This document shows positions 36,504 to 50,894 of a stretch of 64,000 nucleotides of DNA, in pieces. Positions within the stretch are counted from its first letter, which is position 1, and every line of letters starts with the position of its first letter. The notes under the pieces were generated by a model that did not search any database, was not told the origin of the DNA, and was given only the letters and a program-made list of their open reading frames with translations. Position numbers and translations under genes: made by a program. The stretch covers positions 4,278,001-4,342,000 of the forward strand of contig OZ059894.1 in the NCBI GenBank assembly GCA_964057225.1, read 5' to 3'. The stretch comes from Auanema rhodensis (taxonomy: Eukaryota; Nematoda; Chromadorea; Rhabditida; Rhabditidae).

Positions 36504-39500
36504 GTGTACATGGAAACTCAACATACACTAATGAATCATTTTTCAAACGGTCATAACTAATTTTTGTATCAAGCGTTTCTTAATGTAGTATAGTGCATTC
36601 GATCCGGATTTTTAAGCTGCGTCAATCTGTGTTATCAGATTTGCGCTAGCTTAAAAATGCACCGAGATATCAACTGATATAAGTTCACACTTATATCCTC
36701 GATTTTCACCCTGAAGAATTAATTTTTTCGTTGAATAACATTGTCCATCGTCTTTGCCTTGAAAAATGGAATCTAAAAACATCTACTTTTTGCTAAATTA
36801 TTTTGAAATTTTTCGAAAAAATTTTGGTCAAAATGTTTTTGGAAGCAATGTTGAGTGTACATGGAAACTCAACATACACTAATGCATCATTTTTCAAACG
36901 ATCATAACTAATTTTTGTATCAAGCGTTTTTCAATGTAGTATAGTGCATTCGATGCGGATTTTTAAGCTGCGTCGATCTGTGTTATCAGATTTGCGCTAG
37001 CTTAAAAATGTACCGAGATATCAACTGATATAAGTTCACACTTATATCCTCGATTTTCACCCTGAAGAATTAATTTTTTCGTTGAATAACATTGTCCATC
37101 GTCTTTGCCTTGAAAAATGGAATCTAAAAACATCTACTTTTTGCTAAATTATTTTGAAATTTTTCGAAACAATTTTTGTCAAAATGTTTTTGGAAGCAAT
37201 GTTGAGTGTACATGGAAACTCAACATACACTAATGCATCATTTTTCAAACGGTCATAACTAATTTTTGTATCAAGCGTTTCTTAATGTAGTATAGTGCAT
37301 TCGATCCGGATTTTTAAGCTGCGTCAATCTGTGTTATCAGATTTGCGCTAGCTTAAAAATGCACCGAGATATCAACTGATATAAGTTCACACTTATATCC
37401 TCGATTTTCACCCTGAAGAAATAATTTTTTCGTTGAATAACATTGTCCATCGTCTTTGCCTTGAAAAAAGGAATCTAAAAACATTTAATTTTTGCTGAAT
37501 TATTTTGAAATTTTTCGAAAAAATTTTTGTCAAAATGTTTTTGGAAGCAATGTTGAGTGTACATGGAAACTCAACATACACTAATGCATCATTTTTCTAA
37601 CGATCATAACTAATTTTTGTATCAAGCGTTTCTTAATGTAGTATAGTGCATTCGATCCGGATTTTTAAGCTGCGTCGATCTGTGTTATCAGATTTGCGCT
37701 AGCTTAAAAATGCACCGAGATATCAACTGATATAAGTTCACACTTATATCCTCGATTTTCACCCTGAAGAATTAATTTTTTCGTTGAATAACATTGTCCA
37801 TCGTCTTTGCCTTGAAAAATGGAATCTAAAAACATCTACTTTTTGCTAAATTATTTTGAAATTTTTCGAAAAAATTTTTGTCAAAATGTTTTTGGAAGCA
37901 ATGTTGAGTGTACATGGAAACTCAACATACACTAATGCATCATTTTTCTAACGATCATAACTAATTTTTGTATCAAGCGTTTTTCAATGTAGTATAGTGC
38001 ATTCGATGCGGATTTTTAAGCTGCGTCGATCTGTGTTATCAGATTTGCGCTAGCTTAAAAATGCACCGAGATATCAACTGATATAAGTTCACACTTATAT
38101 CCTCGATTTTCACCCTGAAGAATTAATTTTTTCGTTGAATAACATTGTCCATCGTCTTTGCCTTGAAAAATGGAATCTTAAAACATCTACTTTTTGCTAA
38201 ATTATTTTGAAATTTTTCGAAACAATTTTTGTCAAAATGTTTTTGGAAGCAATGTTGAGTGTACATGGAAACTCAACATACACTAATGCATCATTTTTCT
38301 AACGATCATAACTAATTTTTGTATCAAGCGTTTCTTAATGTAGTATAGTGCATTCGATCCGGATTTTTAAGCTGCGTCGATCTGTGTTATCAGATTTGCG
38401 CTAGCTTAAAAATGCACCGAGATATCAACTGATATAAGTTCACACTTATATCCTCGATTTTCACCCTGAAGAATTAATTTTTTCGTTGAATAACATTGTC
38501 CATCGTCTTTGCCTTGAAAAATGGAATCTAAAAACATCTACTTTTTGCTAAATTATTTTGAAATTTTTCGAAACAATTTTTGTCAAAATGTTTTTGGAAG
38601 CAATGTTGAGTGTACATGGAAACTCAACATACACTAATGCATCATTTTTCAAACGGTCATAACTAATTTTTGTATCAAGCGTTTCTTAATGTAGTATAAT
38701 GCATTCGATCCGGATTTTTAAGCTGCGTCAATCTGTGTTATCAGATTTGCGCTAGCTTAAAAATGCACCGAGATATCAACTGATATAAGTTCACACTTAT
38801 ATCCTCGATTTTCACCCTGAAGAAATAATTTTTTCGTTGAATAACATTGTCCATCGTCTTTGCCTTGAAAAAAGGAATCTAAAAACATTTAATTTTTGCT
38901 GAATTATTTTGAAATTTTTCGAAAAAATTTTTGTCAAAATGTTTTTGGAAGCAATGTTGAGTGTACATGGAAACTCAACATACACTAATGCATCATTTTT
39001 CTAACGATCATAACTAATTTTTGTATTAAGCTTTTCTCAATGTAGTATAGTGCATTCGATGCGGATTTTTAAGCTGCGTCGATCTGTGTTATCAGATTTG
39101 CTCTAGCTTAAAAATGCACCGAGATATCAACTGATATAAGTTCACACTTATATCCTCGATTTTCACCCTGAAGAATTAATTTTTTCGTTGAATAACATTG
39201 TCCATCGTCTTTGCCTTGAAAAATGGAATCTTAAAACATCTACTTTTTGCTAAATTATTTTGAAATTTTTCGAAAAAATTTTTGTCAAAATGTTTTTGGA
39301 AGCAATGTTGAGTGTACATGGAAACTCAACATACACTAATGCATCATTTTTCAAACGATCATAACTAATTTTTGTATTAAGCGTTTTTCAATGTAGTATA
39401 GTGCATTCGATGCGGAGTTCTAAGCTGCGTCGATCTGTGTTATCAGATTTGCGCTAGCTTAAAAATGCACCGAGATATCAACTGATATAAGTTCACACTT

Positions 39501-42500
39501 ATATCCTCGATTTTCATCCTGAAGAATTAATTTTTTCGTTGAATAACATTGTCCATCGTCTTTGCCTTGAAAAAAGGAATCTAAAAACATTTAATTTTTG
39601 CTGAATTATTTTGAAATTTTTCGAAAAAATTTTTGTCAAAATGTTTTTGGAAGCAATGTTGAGTGTACATGGAAACTCAACATACACTAATGCATCATTT
39701 TTCTAACGATCATAACTAATTTTTGTATTAAGCTTTTCTCAATGTAGTATAGTGCATTCGATGCGGATTTTTAAGCTGCGTCGATCTGTGTTATCAGATT
39801 TGCTCTAGCTTAAAAATGCACCGAGATATCAACTGATATAAGTTCACACTTATATCCTCGATTTTCACCCTGAAGAATTAATTTTTTCGTTGAATAACAT
39901 TGTCCATCGTCTTTGCCTTGAAAAATGGAATCTTAAAACATCTACTTTTTGCTAAATTATTTTGAAATTTTTCGAAAAAATTTTTGTCAAAATGTTTTTG
40001 GAAGCAATGTTGAGTGTACATGGAAACTCAACATACACTAATGCATCATTTTTCAAACGATCATAACTAATTTTTGTATTAAGCGTTTTTCAATGTAGTA
40101 TAGTGCATTCGATGCGGAGTTCTAAGCTGCGTCGATCTGTGTTATCAGATTTGCGCTAGCTTAAAAATGCACCGAGATATCAACTGATATAAGTTCACAC
40201 TTATATCCTCGATTTTCATCCTGAAGAATTAATTTTTTCGTTGAATAACATTGTCCATCGTCTTTGCCTTGAAAAAAGGAATCTAAAAACATCTACTTTT
40301 TGCTAAATTATTTTGAAATTTTTCGAAAAAATTTTTGTCAAAATGTTTTTGGAAGCAATGTTGAGTGTACATGGAAACTCAACATACACTAATGCATCAT
40401 TTTTCTAACGATCATAACTAATTTTTGTATTAAGCTTTTCTCAATGTAGTATAGTGCATTCGATGCGGATTTTTAAGCTGCGTCGATCTGTGTTATCAGA
40501 TTTGCTCTAGCTTAAAAATGCACCGAGATATCAACTGATATAAGTTCACACTTATATCCTCGATTTTCACCCTGAAAAATTAATTTTTTCGTTGAATAAC
40601 ATTGTCCATCGTCTTTGCCTTGAAAAATGGAATCTTAAAACATCTACTTTTTGCTAAATTATTTTGAAATTTTTCGAAAAAATTTTTGTCAAAATGTTTT
40701 TGGAAGCAATGTTGAGTGTACATGGAAACTCAACATACACTAATGCATCATTTTTCTAACGATCATAACTAATTTTTGTATTAAGCTTTTCTCAATGTAG
40801 TATAGTGCATTCGATGCGGATTTTTAAGCTGCGTCGATCTGTGTTATCAGATTTGCTCTAGCTTAAAAATGCACCGAGATATCAACTGATATAAGTTCAC
40901 ACTTATATCCTCGATTTTCATCCTGAAGAATTAATTTTTTCGTTGAATAACATTGTCCATCGTCTTTGCCTTGAAAAATGGAATCTTAAAACATCTACTT
41001 TTTGCTAAATTATTTTGAAATTTTTCGAAACAATTTTTGTCAAAATGTTTTTGGAAGCAATGTTGAGTGTACATGGAAACTCAACATACACTAATGCATC
41101 ATTTTTCTAACGATCATAACTAATTTTTGTATTAAGCTTTTCTCAATGTAGTATAGTGCATTCGATGCGGATTTTTAAGCTGCGTCGATCTGTGTTATCA
41201 GATTTGCTCTAGCTTAAAAATGCACCGAGATATCAACTGATATAAGTTCACACTTATATCCTCGATTTTCACCCTGAAAAATTAATTTTTTCGTTGAATA
41301 ACATTGTCCATCGTCTTTGCCTTGAAAAATGGAATCTTAAAACATCTACTTTTTGCTAAATTATTTTGAAATTTTTCGAAAAAATTTTTGTCAAAATGTT
41401 TTTGGAAGCAATGTTGAGTGTACATGGAAACTCAACATACACTAATGCATCATTTTTCTAACGATCATAACTAATTTTTGTATTAAGCTTTTCTCAATGT
41501 AGTATAGTGCATTCGATGCGGATTTTTAAGCTGCGTCGATCTGTGTTATCAGATTTGCTCTAGCTTAAAAATGCACCGAGATATCAACTGATATAAGTTC
41601 ACACTTATATCCTCGATTTTCATCCTGAAGAATTAATTTTTTCGTTGAATAACATTGTCCATCGTCTTTGCCTTGAAAAATGGAATCTTAAAACATCTAC
41701 TTTTTGCTAAATTATTTTGAAATTTTTCGAAACAATTTTTGTCAAAATGTTTTTGGAAGCAATGTTGAGTGTACATGGAAACTCAACATACACTAATGCA
41801 TCATTTTTCTAACGATCATAACTAATTTTTGTATCAAGCGTTTCTTAATGTAGTATAGTGCATTCGATCCGGATTTTTAAGCTGCGTCGATCTGTGTTAT
41901 CAGATTTGCGCTAGCTTAAAAATGCACCGAGATATCAACTGATATAAGTTCACACTTATATCCTCGATTTTCACCCTGAAGAATTAATTTTTTCGTTGAA
42001 TAACATTGTCCATCGTCTTTGCCTTGAAAAATGGAATCTAAAAACATCTACTTTTTGCTAAATTATTTTGAAATTTTTCGAAACAATTTTTGTCAAAATG
42101 TTTTTGGAAGCAATGTTGAGTGTACATGGAAACTCAACATACACTAATGCATCATTTTTCAAACGGTCATAACTAATTTTTGTATCAAGCGTTTCTTAAT
42201 GTAGTATAGTGCATTCGATCCGGATTTTTAAGCTGCGTCAATCTGTGTTATCAGATTTGCGCTAGCTTAAAAATGCACCGAGATATCAACTGATATAAGT
42301 TCACACTTATATCCTCGATTTTCACCCTGAAGAAATAATTTTTTCGTTGAATAACATTGTCCATCGTCTTTGCCTTGAAAAAAGGAATCTAAAAACATTT
42401 AATTTTTGCTGAATTATTTTGAAATTTTTCGAAAAAATTTTTGTCAAAATGTTTTTGGAAGCAATGTTGAGTGTACATGGAAACTCAACATACACTAATG

Positions 42501-45278
42501 CATCATTTTTCTAACGATCATAACTAATTTTTGTATTAAGCTTTTCTCAATGTAGTATAGTGCATTCGATGCGGATTTTTAAGCTGCGTCGATCTGTGTT
42601 ATCAGATTTGCTCTAGCTTAAAAATGCACCGAGATATCAACTGATATAAGTTCACACTTATATCCTCGATTTTCACCCTGAAGAATTAATTTTTTCGTTG
42701 AATAACATTGTCCATCGTCTTTGCCTTGAAAAATGGAATCTTAAAACATCTACTTTTTGCTAAATTATTTTGAAATTTTTCGAAAAAATTTTTGTCAAAA
42801 TGTTTTTGGAAGCAATGTTGAGTGTACATGGAAACTCAACATACACTAATGCATCATTTTTCAAACGATCATAACTAATTTTTGTATTAAGCGTTTTTCA
42901 ATGTAGTATAGTGCATTCGATGCGGAGTTCTAAGCTGCGTCGATCTGTGTTATCAGATTTGCGCTAGCTTAAAAATGCACCGAGATATCAACTGATATAA
43001 GTTCACACTTATATCCTCGATTTTCATCCTGAAGAATTAATTTTTTCGTTGAATAACATTGTCCATCGTCTTTGCCTTGAAAAAAGGAATCTAAAAACAT
43101 CTACTTTTTGCTAAATTATTTTGAAATTTTTCGAAAAAATTTTTGTCAAAATGTTTTTGGAAGCAATGTTGAGTGTACATGGAAACTCAACATACACTAA
43201 TGCATCATTTTTCTAACGATCATAACTAATTTTTGTATTAAGCTTTTCTCAATGTAGTATAGTGCATTCGATGCGGATTTTTAAGCTGCGTCGATCTGTG
43301 TTATCAGATTTGCTCTAGCTTAAAAATGCACCGAGATATCAACTGATATAAGTTCACACTTATATCCTCGATTTTCACCCTGAAAAATTAATTTTTTCGT
43401 TGAATAACATTGTCCATCGTCTTTGCCTTGAAAAATGGAATCTTAAAACATCTACTTTTTGCTAAATTATTTTGAAATTTTTCGAAAAAATTTTTGTCAA
43501 AATGTTTTTGGAAGCAATGTTGAGTGTACATGGAAACTCAACATACACTAATGCATCATTTTTCTAACGATCATAACTAATTTTTGTATTAAGCTTTTCT
43601 CAATGTAGTATAGTGCATTCGATGCGGATTTTTAAGCTGCGTCGATCTGTGTTATCAGATTTGCGCTAGCTTAAAAATGCACCGAGATATCAACTGATAT
43701 AAGTTCACACTTATATCCTCGATTTTCACCCTGAAGAATTAATTTTTTCGTTGAATAACATTGTCCATCGTCTTTGCCTTGAAAAATGGAATCTAAAAAC
43801 ATCTACTTTTTGCTAAATTATTTTGAAATTTTTCGAAACAATTTTTGTCAAAATGTTTTTGGAAGCAATGTTGAGTGTACATGGAAACTCAACATACACT
43901 AATGCATCATTTTTCAAACGGTCATAACTAATTTTTGTATCAAGCGTTTCTTAATGTAGTATAGTGCATTCGATCCGGATTTTTAAGCTGCGTCAATCTG
44001 TGTTATCAGATTTGCGCTAGCTTAAAAATGCACCGAGATATCAACTGATATAAGTTCACACTTATATCCTCGATTTTCACCCTGAAGAAATAATTTTTTC
44101 GTTGAATAACATTGTCCATCGTCTTTGACTTGAAAAAAGGAATCTAAAAACATTTAATTTTTGCTGAATTATTTTGAAATTTTTCGAAAAAATTTTTGTC
44201 AAAATGTTTTTGGAAGCAATGTTGAGTGTACATGGAAACTCAACATACACTAATGCATCATTTTTCTAACGATCATAACTAATTTTTGTATTAAGCTTTT
44301 CTCAATGTAGTATAGTGCATTCGATGCGGATTTTTAAGCTGCGTCGATCTGTGTTATCAGATTTGCGCTAGCTTAAAAATGCACCGAGATATCAACTGAT
44401 ATAAGTTCACACTTATATCCTCGATTTTCACCCTGAAGAAATAATTTTTTCGTTGAATAACATTGTCCATCGTCTTTGCCTTGAAAAAAGGAATCTAAAA
44501 ACATCTACTTTTTGCTAAATTATTTTGAAATTTTTCGAAAAAATTTTTGTCAAAATGTTTTTGGAAGCAATGTTGAGTGTACATGGAAACTCAACATACA
44601 CTAATGCATCATTTTTCAAACGATCATAACTAATTTTTGTATTAAGCGTTTTTCAATGTAGTATAGTGCATTCGATGCGGATTTTTAAGCTGCGTCGATC
44701 TGTGTTATCAGATTTGCGCTAGCTTAAAAATGCACCGAGATATCAACTGATATAAGTTCACACTTATATTCTCGATTTTCACCCTGAAGAAATAATTTTT
44801 TCGTTGAATAACATTGTCCATCGTCTTCGCCTTGAAAAAAGGAATCTAAAAACATCTACTTTTTGCTAAATTATTTTGAAATTTTCCGAAAAAATTTTTG
44901 TCAAAATGTTTTTGGAAGCAATGTTGAGTGTACATGGAAACTCAACATACACTAATGCATCATTTTTCAAACGATCATAACTAATTTTTGTATCAAGCGT
45001 TTTTCAATGTAGTATAGTGCATTCGATGCGGATTTTTAAGCTGCGTCGATCTGTGTTATCAGATTTGCGCTAGCTTAAAAATGCACCGAGATATCAACTG
45101 ATATAAGTTCACACTTATATCCTCGATTTTCACCCTGAAGAATTAATTTTTTCGTTGAATAACATTGTCCATCGTCTTTGCCTTGAAAAATGGAATCTTA
45201 AAACATCTACTTTTTGCTAAATTATTTTGAAATTTTTCGAAAAAATTTTTGTCAAAATGTTTTTGGAAGCAATGTTGA
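36504..45278. repeat. Expanded second version of the 14-monomer unit
   Basis: Twenty-five monomers. It opens with B (ATGAATC) and A (ATGTACCG), as the previous unit does, and closes with the same B-C-D-A order (43875-45278). Between them the C/B-B-C-E-C part is present more than once: from 38259 and again from 41769, each starting with a C-front/B-back mosaic. The extra length is best explained by further internal duplication. Private marks: TATAATGC near 38696 and TTTGACTTG near 44126. Confidence 0.8.
40365..41768. repeat. Local tandem duplication of a C-C dimer (2 x 702 bp)
   Basis: Monomers at 40365 and 41067 are C types with GCTCT and CCTGAAAAATT. Monomers at 40716 and 41418 are C types with GCTCT, T206 and C316. 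The two dimers share all these marks and look identical by eye, so this is one of the most recent duplications in the window. Confidence 0.88.
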
Positions 45279-48200
45279 GTGTACATGGAAACTCAACATA
45301 CACTAATGCATCATTTTTCAAACGATCATAACTAATTTTTGTATTAAGCGTTTTTCAATGTAGTATAGTGCATTCGATGCGGATTTTCAAGCTGCGTCGA
45401 TCTGTGTTATCAGATTTGCGCTAGCTTAAAAATGCACCGAGATATCAACTGATATAAGTTCACACTTATATCCTCGATTTTCATCCTGAAGAATTAATTT
45501 TTTCGTTGAATAACATTGTCCATCGTCTTTGCCTTGAAAAATCGAATCTAAAAACATCTACTTTCCGCTAAATTATTTTGAAATTTTTCGAAAAAATTTT
45601 TGTCAAAATGTTTTTGGAAGCAATGTTGAGTGTACATGGAAACTCAACATACACTAATGCATCATTTTTCTAACGATCATAACTAATTTTTGTATTAAAC
45701 TTTTCTCAATGTAGTATAGTGCATTCGATGCGGATTTTTAAGCTGCGTCGATCTGTGTTATCAGATTTGCTCTAGCTTAAAAATGCACCGAGATATCAAC
45801 TGATATAAGTTCACACTTATATCCTCGATTTTCACCCTGAAGAATTAATTTTTTCGTTGAATAACATTGTCCATCGTCTTTGCCTTGAAAAATGGAATCT
45901 TAAAACATCTACTTTTTGCTAAATTATTTTGAAATTTTTCGAAAAAATTTTTGTCAAAATGTTTTTGGAAGCAATGTTGAGTGTACATGGAAACTCAACA
46001 TACACTAATGCATCATTTTTCAAACGATCATAACTAATTTTTGTATTAAGCGTTTTTCAATGTAGTATAGTGCATTCGATGCGGATTTCTAAGCTGCGTC
46101 GATCTGTGTTATCAGATTTGCGCTAGCTTAAAAATGCACCGAGATATCAACTGATATAAGTTCACACTTATATCCTCGATTTTCATCCTGAAGAATTAAT
46201 TTTTTCGTTGAATAACATTGTCCATCGTCTTTGCCTTGAAAAATCGAATCTAAAAACATCTACTTTCCGCTAAATTATTTTGAAATTTTTCGAAAACATT
46301 TTTGTCAAAATGTTTTTGGAAGCAATGTTGAGTGTACATGGAAACTCAACATACACTAATGCATCATTTTTCAAACGATCATAACTAATTTTTGTATTAA
46401 GCGTTTTTCAATGTAGTATAGTGCATTCGATGCGGATTTTCAAGCTGCGTCGATCTGTGTTATCAGATTTGCGCTAGCTTAAAAATGCACCGAGATATCA
46501 ACTGATATAAGTTCACACTTATATCCTCGATTTTCACCCTGAAGAATTAACTTTTTCGTTGAATAACATTGTCCATCGTCTTTGCCTTGAAAAATGGAAT
46601 CTAAAAACATCTACTTTTTGCTAAATTATTTTGAAATTTTTCGAAAAAATTTTGGTCAAAATGTTTTTGGAAGCAATGTTGAGTGTACATGGAAACTCAA
46701 CATACACTAATGCATCATTTTTCAAACGATCATAACTAATTTTTGTATCAAGCGTTTTTCAATGTAGTATAGTGCATTCGATGCGGATTTTTAAGCTGCG
46801 TCGATCTGTGTTATCAGATTTGCGCTAGCTTAAAAATGCACCGAGATATCAACTGATATAAGTTCACACTTATATCCTCGATTTTCACCCTGAAGAATTA
46901 ATTTTTTCGTTGAATAACATTGTCCATCGTCTTTGCCTTGAAAAATGGAATCTAAAAACATCTACTTTTTGCTAAATTATTTTGAAATTTTTCGAAAAAA
47001 TTTTTGTCAAAATGTTTTTGGAAGCAATGTTGAGTGTACATGGAAACTCAACATACACTAATGCATCATTTTTCAAACGATCATAACTAATTTTTGTATC
47101 AAGCGTTTCTTAATGTAGTATAGTGCATTCGATCCGGATTTTTAAGCTGCGTCAATCTGTGTTATCAGATTTGCGCTAGCTTAAAAATGCACCGAGATAT
47201 CAACTGATATAAGTTCACACTTATATCCTCGATTTTCACCCTGAAGAAATAATTTTTTCGTTGAATAAAATTGTCCATCGTCTTTGCCTTGAAAAAAGGA
47301 ATCTAAAAACATTTAATTTTTGCTGAATTATTTTGAAATTTTTCGAAAAAATTTTTGTCAAAATGTTTTTGGAAGCAATGTTGAGTGTACATGGAAACTC
47401 AACATACACTAATGCATCATTTTTCTAACGATCATAACTAATTTTTGTATTAAGCTTTTCTCAATGTAGTATAGTGCATTCGATGCGGATTTTTAAGCTG
47501 CGTCGATCTGTGTTATCAGATTTGCTCTAGCTTAAAAATGCACCGAGATATCAACTGATATAAGTTCACACTTATATCCTCGATTTTCACCCTGAAGAAT
47601 TAATTTTTTCGTTGAATAACATTGTCCATCGTCTTTGCCTTGAAAAATGGAATCTTAAAACATCTACTTTTTGCTAAATTATTTTGAAATTTTTCGAAAA
47701 AATTTTTGTCAAAATGTTTTTGGAAGCAATGTTGAGTGTACATGGAAACTCAACATACACTAATGCATCATTTTTCTAACGATCATAACTAATTTTTGTA
47801 TTAAGCTTTTCTCAATGTAGTATAGTGCATTCGATGCGGATTTTTAAGCTGCGTCGATCTGTGTTATCAGATTTGCGCTAGCTTAAAAATGCACCGAGAT
47901 ATCAACTGATATAAGTTCACACTTATATCCTCGATTTTCACCCTGAAGAATTAATTTTTTCGTTGAATAACATTGTCCATCGTCTTTGCCTTGAAAAATG
48001 GAATCTAAAAACATCTACTTTTTGCTAAATTATTTTGAAATTTTTCGAAACAATTTTTGTCAAAATGTTTTTGGAAGCAATGTTGAGTGTACATGGAAAC
48101 TCAACATACACTAATGCATCATTTTTCAAACGGTCATAACTAATTTTTGTATCAAGCGTTTCTTAATGTAGTATAGTGCATTCGATCCGGATTTTTAAGC

Positions 48201-48437
48201 TGCGTCAATCTGTGTTATCAGATTTGCGCTAGCTTAAAAATGCACCGAGATATCAACTGATATAAGTTCACACTTATATCCTCGATTTTCACCCTGAAGA
48301 AATAATTTTTTCGTTGAATAACATTGTCCATCGTCTTTGCCTTGAAAAAAGGAATCTAAAAACATTTAATTTTTGCTGAATTATTTTGAAATTTTTCGAA
48401 AAAATTTTTGTCAAAATGTTTTTGGAAGCAATGTTGA
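45279..48437. repeat. Transition block, monomers 130-138
   Basis: Order is F-C-E-F-A-B-C-C-B. The C at 45630 has lost its HindIII site (TATTAAACTT). The E at 45981 ends with GAAAACATTTTT, a rare form seen again in the later 9-monomer HOR. The F at 46332 has AATTAACTTTTTC and TTTTGGTC. The B at 47034 has A47 instead of G47 and AATAAAATTG near 47265. The final C-C-B part matches the tail of the previous domain. Confidence 0.8.
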
Positions 48438-50894
48438 GTGTACATGGAAACTCAACATACACTAATGCATCATTTTTCTAACGATCATAACTAATTTTTG
48501 TATTAAGCTTTTCTCAATGTAGTATAGTGCATTCGATGCGGATTTTTAAGCTGCGTCGAGCTGTGTTATCAGATTTGCGCTAGCTTAAAAATGCACCGAG
48601 ATATCAACTGATATAAGTTCACACTTATATCCTCGATTTTCACCCTGAAGAAATAATTTTTTCGTTGAATAACATTGTCCATCGTCTTTGCCTTGAAAAA
48701 AGGAATCTAAAAACATCTACTTTTTGCTAAATTATTTTGAAATTTTTCGAAAAAATTTTTGTCAAAATGTTTTTGGAAGCAATGTTGAGTGTACATGGAA
48801 ACTCAACATACACTAATGCATCATTTTTCAAACGATCATAACTAATTTTTGTATTAAGCGTTTTTCAATGTAGTATAGTGCATTCGATGCGGATTTTTAA
48901 GCTGCGTCGATCTGTGTTATCAGATTTGCGCTAGCTTAAAAATGCACCGAGATATCAACTGATATAAGTTCACACTTATATTCTCGATTTTCACCCTGAA
49001 GAAATAATTTTTTCTTTGAATAACATTGTCCATCGTCTTCGCCTTGAAAAAAGGAATCTAAAAACATCTACTTTTTGCTAAATTATTTTGAAATTTTCCG
49101 AAAAAATTTTTGTCAAAATGTTTTTGGAAGCAATGTTGAGTGTACATGGAAACTCAACATACACTAATGCATCATTTTTCAAACGATCATAACTAATTTT
49201 TGTATCAAGCGTTTTTCAATGTAGTATAGTGCATTCGATGCGGATTTTTAAGCTGCGTCGATCTGTGTTATCAGATTTGCGCTAGCTTAAAAATGCACCG
49301 AGATATCAACTGATATAAGTTCACACTTATATCCTCGATTTTCACCCTGAAGAATTAATTTTTTCGTTGAATAACATTGTCCATCGTCTTTGCCTTGAAA
49401 AATGGAATCTTAAAACATCTACTTTTTGCTAAATTATTTTGAAATTTTTCGAAAAAATTTTTGTCAAAATGTTTTTGGAAGCAATGTTGAGTGTACATGG
49501 AAACTCAACATACACTAATGCATCATTTTTCAAACGATCATAACTAATTTTTGTATTAAGCGTTTTTCAATGTAGTATAGTGCATTCGATGCGGATTTCT
49601 AAGCTGCGTCGATCTGTGTTATCAGATTTGCGCTAGCTTAAAAATGCACCGAGATATCAACTGATATAAGTTCACACTTATATCCTCGATTTTCATCCTG
49701 AAGAATTAATTTTTTCGTTGAATAACATTGTCCATCGTCTTTGCCTTGAAAAATCGAATCTAAAAACATCTACTTTTCGCTAAATTATTTTGAAATTTTT
49801 CGAAAAAATTTTTGTCAAAATGTTTTTGGAAGCAATGTTGAGTGTACATGGAAACTCAACATACACTAATGCATCATTTTTCAAACGATCATAACTAATT
49901 TTTGTATTAAGCGTTTTTCAATGTAGTATAGTGCATTCGATGCGGATTTTCAAGCTGCGTCGATCTGTGTTATCAGATTTGCGCTAGCTTAAAAATTCAC
50001 CGAGATATCAACTGATATAAGTTCACACTTATATCCTCGATTTTCATCCTGAAGAATTAATTTTTTCGTTGAATAACATTGTCCATCGTCTTTGCCTTGA
50101 AAAATCGAATCTAAAAACATCTACTTTCCGCTAAATTATTTTGAAATTTTTCGAAAAAATTTTTGTCAAAATGTTTTTGGAAGCAATGTTGAGTGTACAT
50201 GGAAACTCAACATACACTAATGCATCATTTTTCAAACGATCATAACTAATTTTTGTATTAAGCGTTTTTCAATGTAGTATAGTGCATTCGATGCGGATTT
50301 TTAAGCTGCGTCGATCTGTGTTATCAGATTTGCGCTAGCTTAAAAATGCACCGAGATATCAACTGATATAAGTTCACACTTATATTCTCGATTTTCACCC
50401 TGAAGAAATAATTTTTTCTTTGAATAACATTGTCCATCGTCTTCGCCTTGAAAAAAGGAATCTAAAAACATCTACTTTTTGCTAAATTATTTTGAAATTT
50501 TCCGAAAAAATTTTTGTCAAAATGTTTTTGGAAGCAATGTTGAGTGTACATGGAAACTCAACATACACTAATGCATCATTTTTCAAACGATCATAACTAA
50601 TTTTTGTATCAAGCGTTTTTCAATGTAGTATAGTGCATTCGATGCGGATTTTTAAGCTGCGTCGATCTGTGTTATCAGATTTGCGCTAGCTTAAAAATGC
50701 ACCGAGATATCAACTGATATAAGTTCACACTTATATCCTCGATTTTCACCCTGAAGAATTAATTTTTTCGTTGAATAACATTGTCCATCGTCTTTGCCTT
50801 GAAAAATGGAATCTTAAAACATCTACTTTTTGCTAAATTATTTTGAAATTTTTCGAAAAAATTTTTGTCAAAATGTTTTTGGAAGCAATGTTGA
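48438..50894. repeat. 7-monomer HOR (C-D-A-E-F-D-A), copy 1
   Basis: Seven monomers, 2457 bp. The first C (48438) has the rare GTCGAGCTG. Both D monomers (48789, 50193) have TTTCTTTGAA. E (49491) has CTTTTCGCT. F (49842) has AATTCACC instead of AATGCACC. This unit differs in composition from the 7-monomer HOR at 16147-21060, though its length is the same. Confidence 0.92.
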
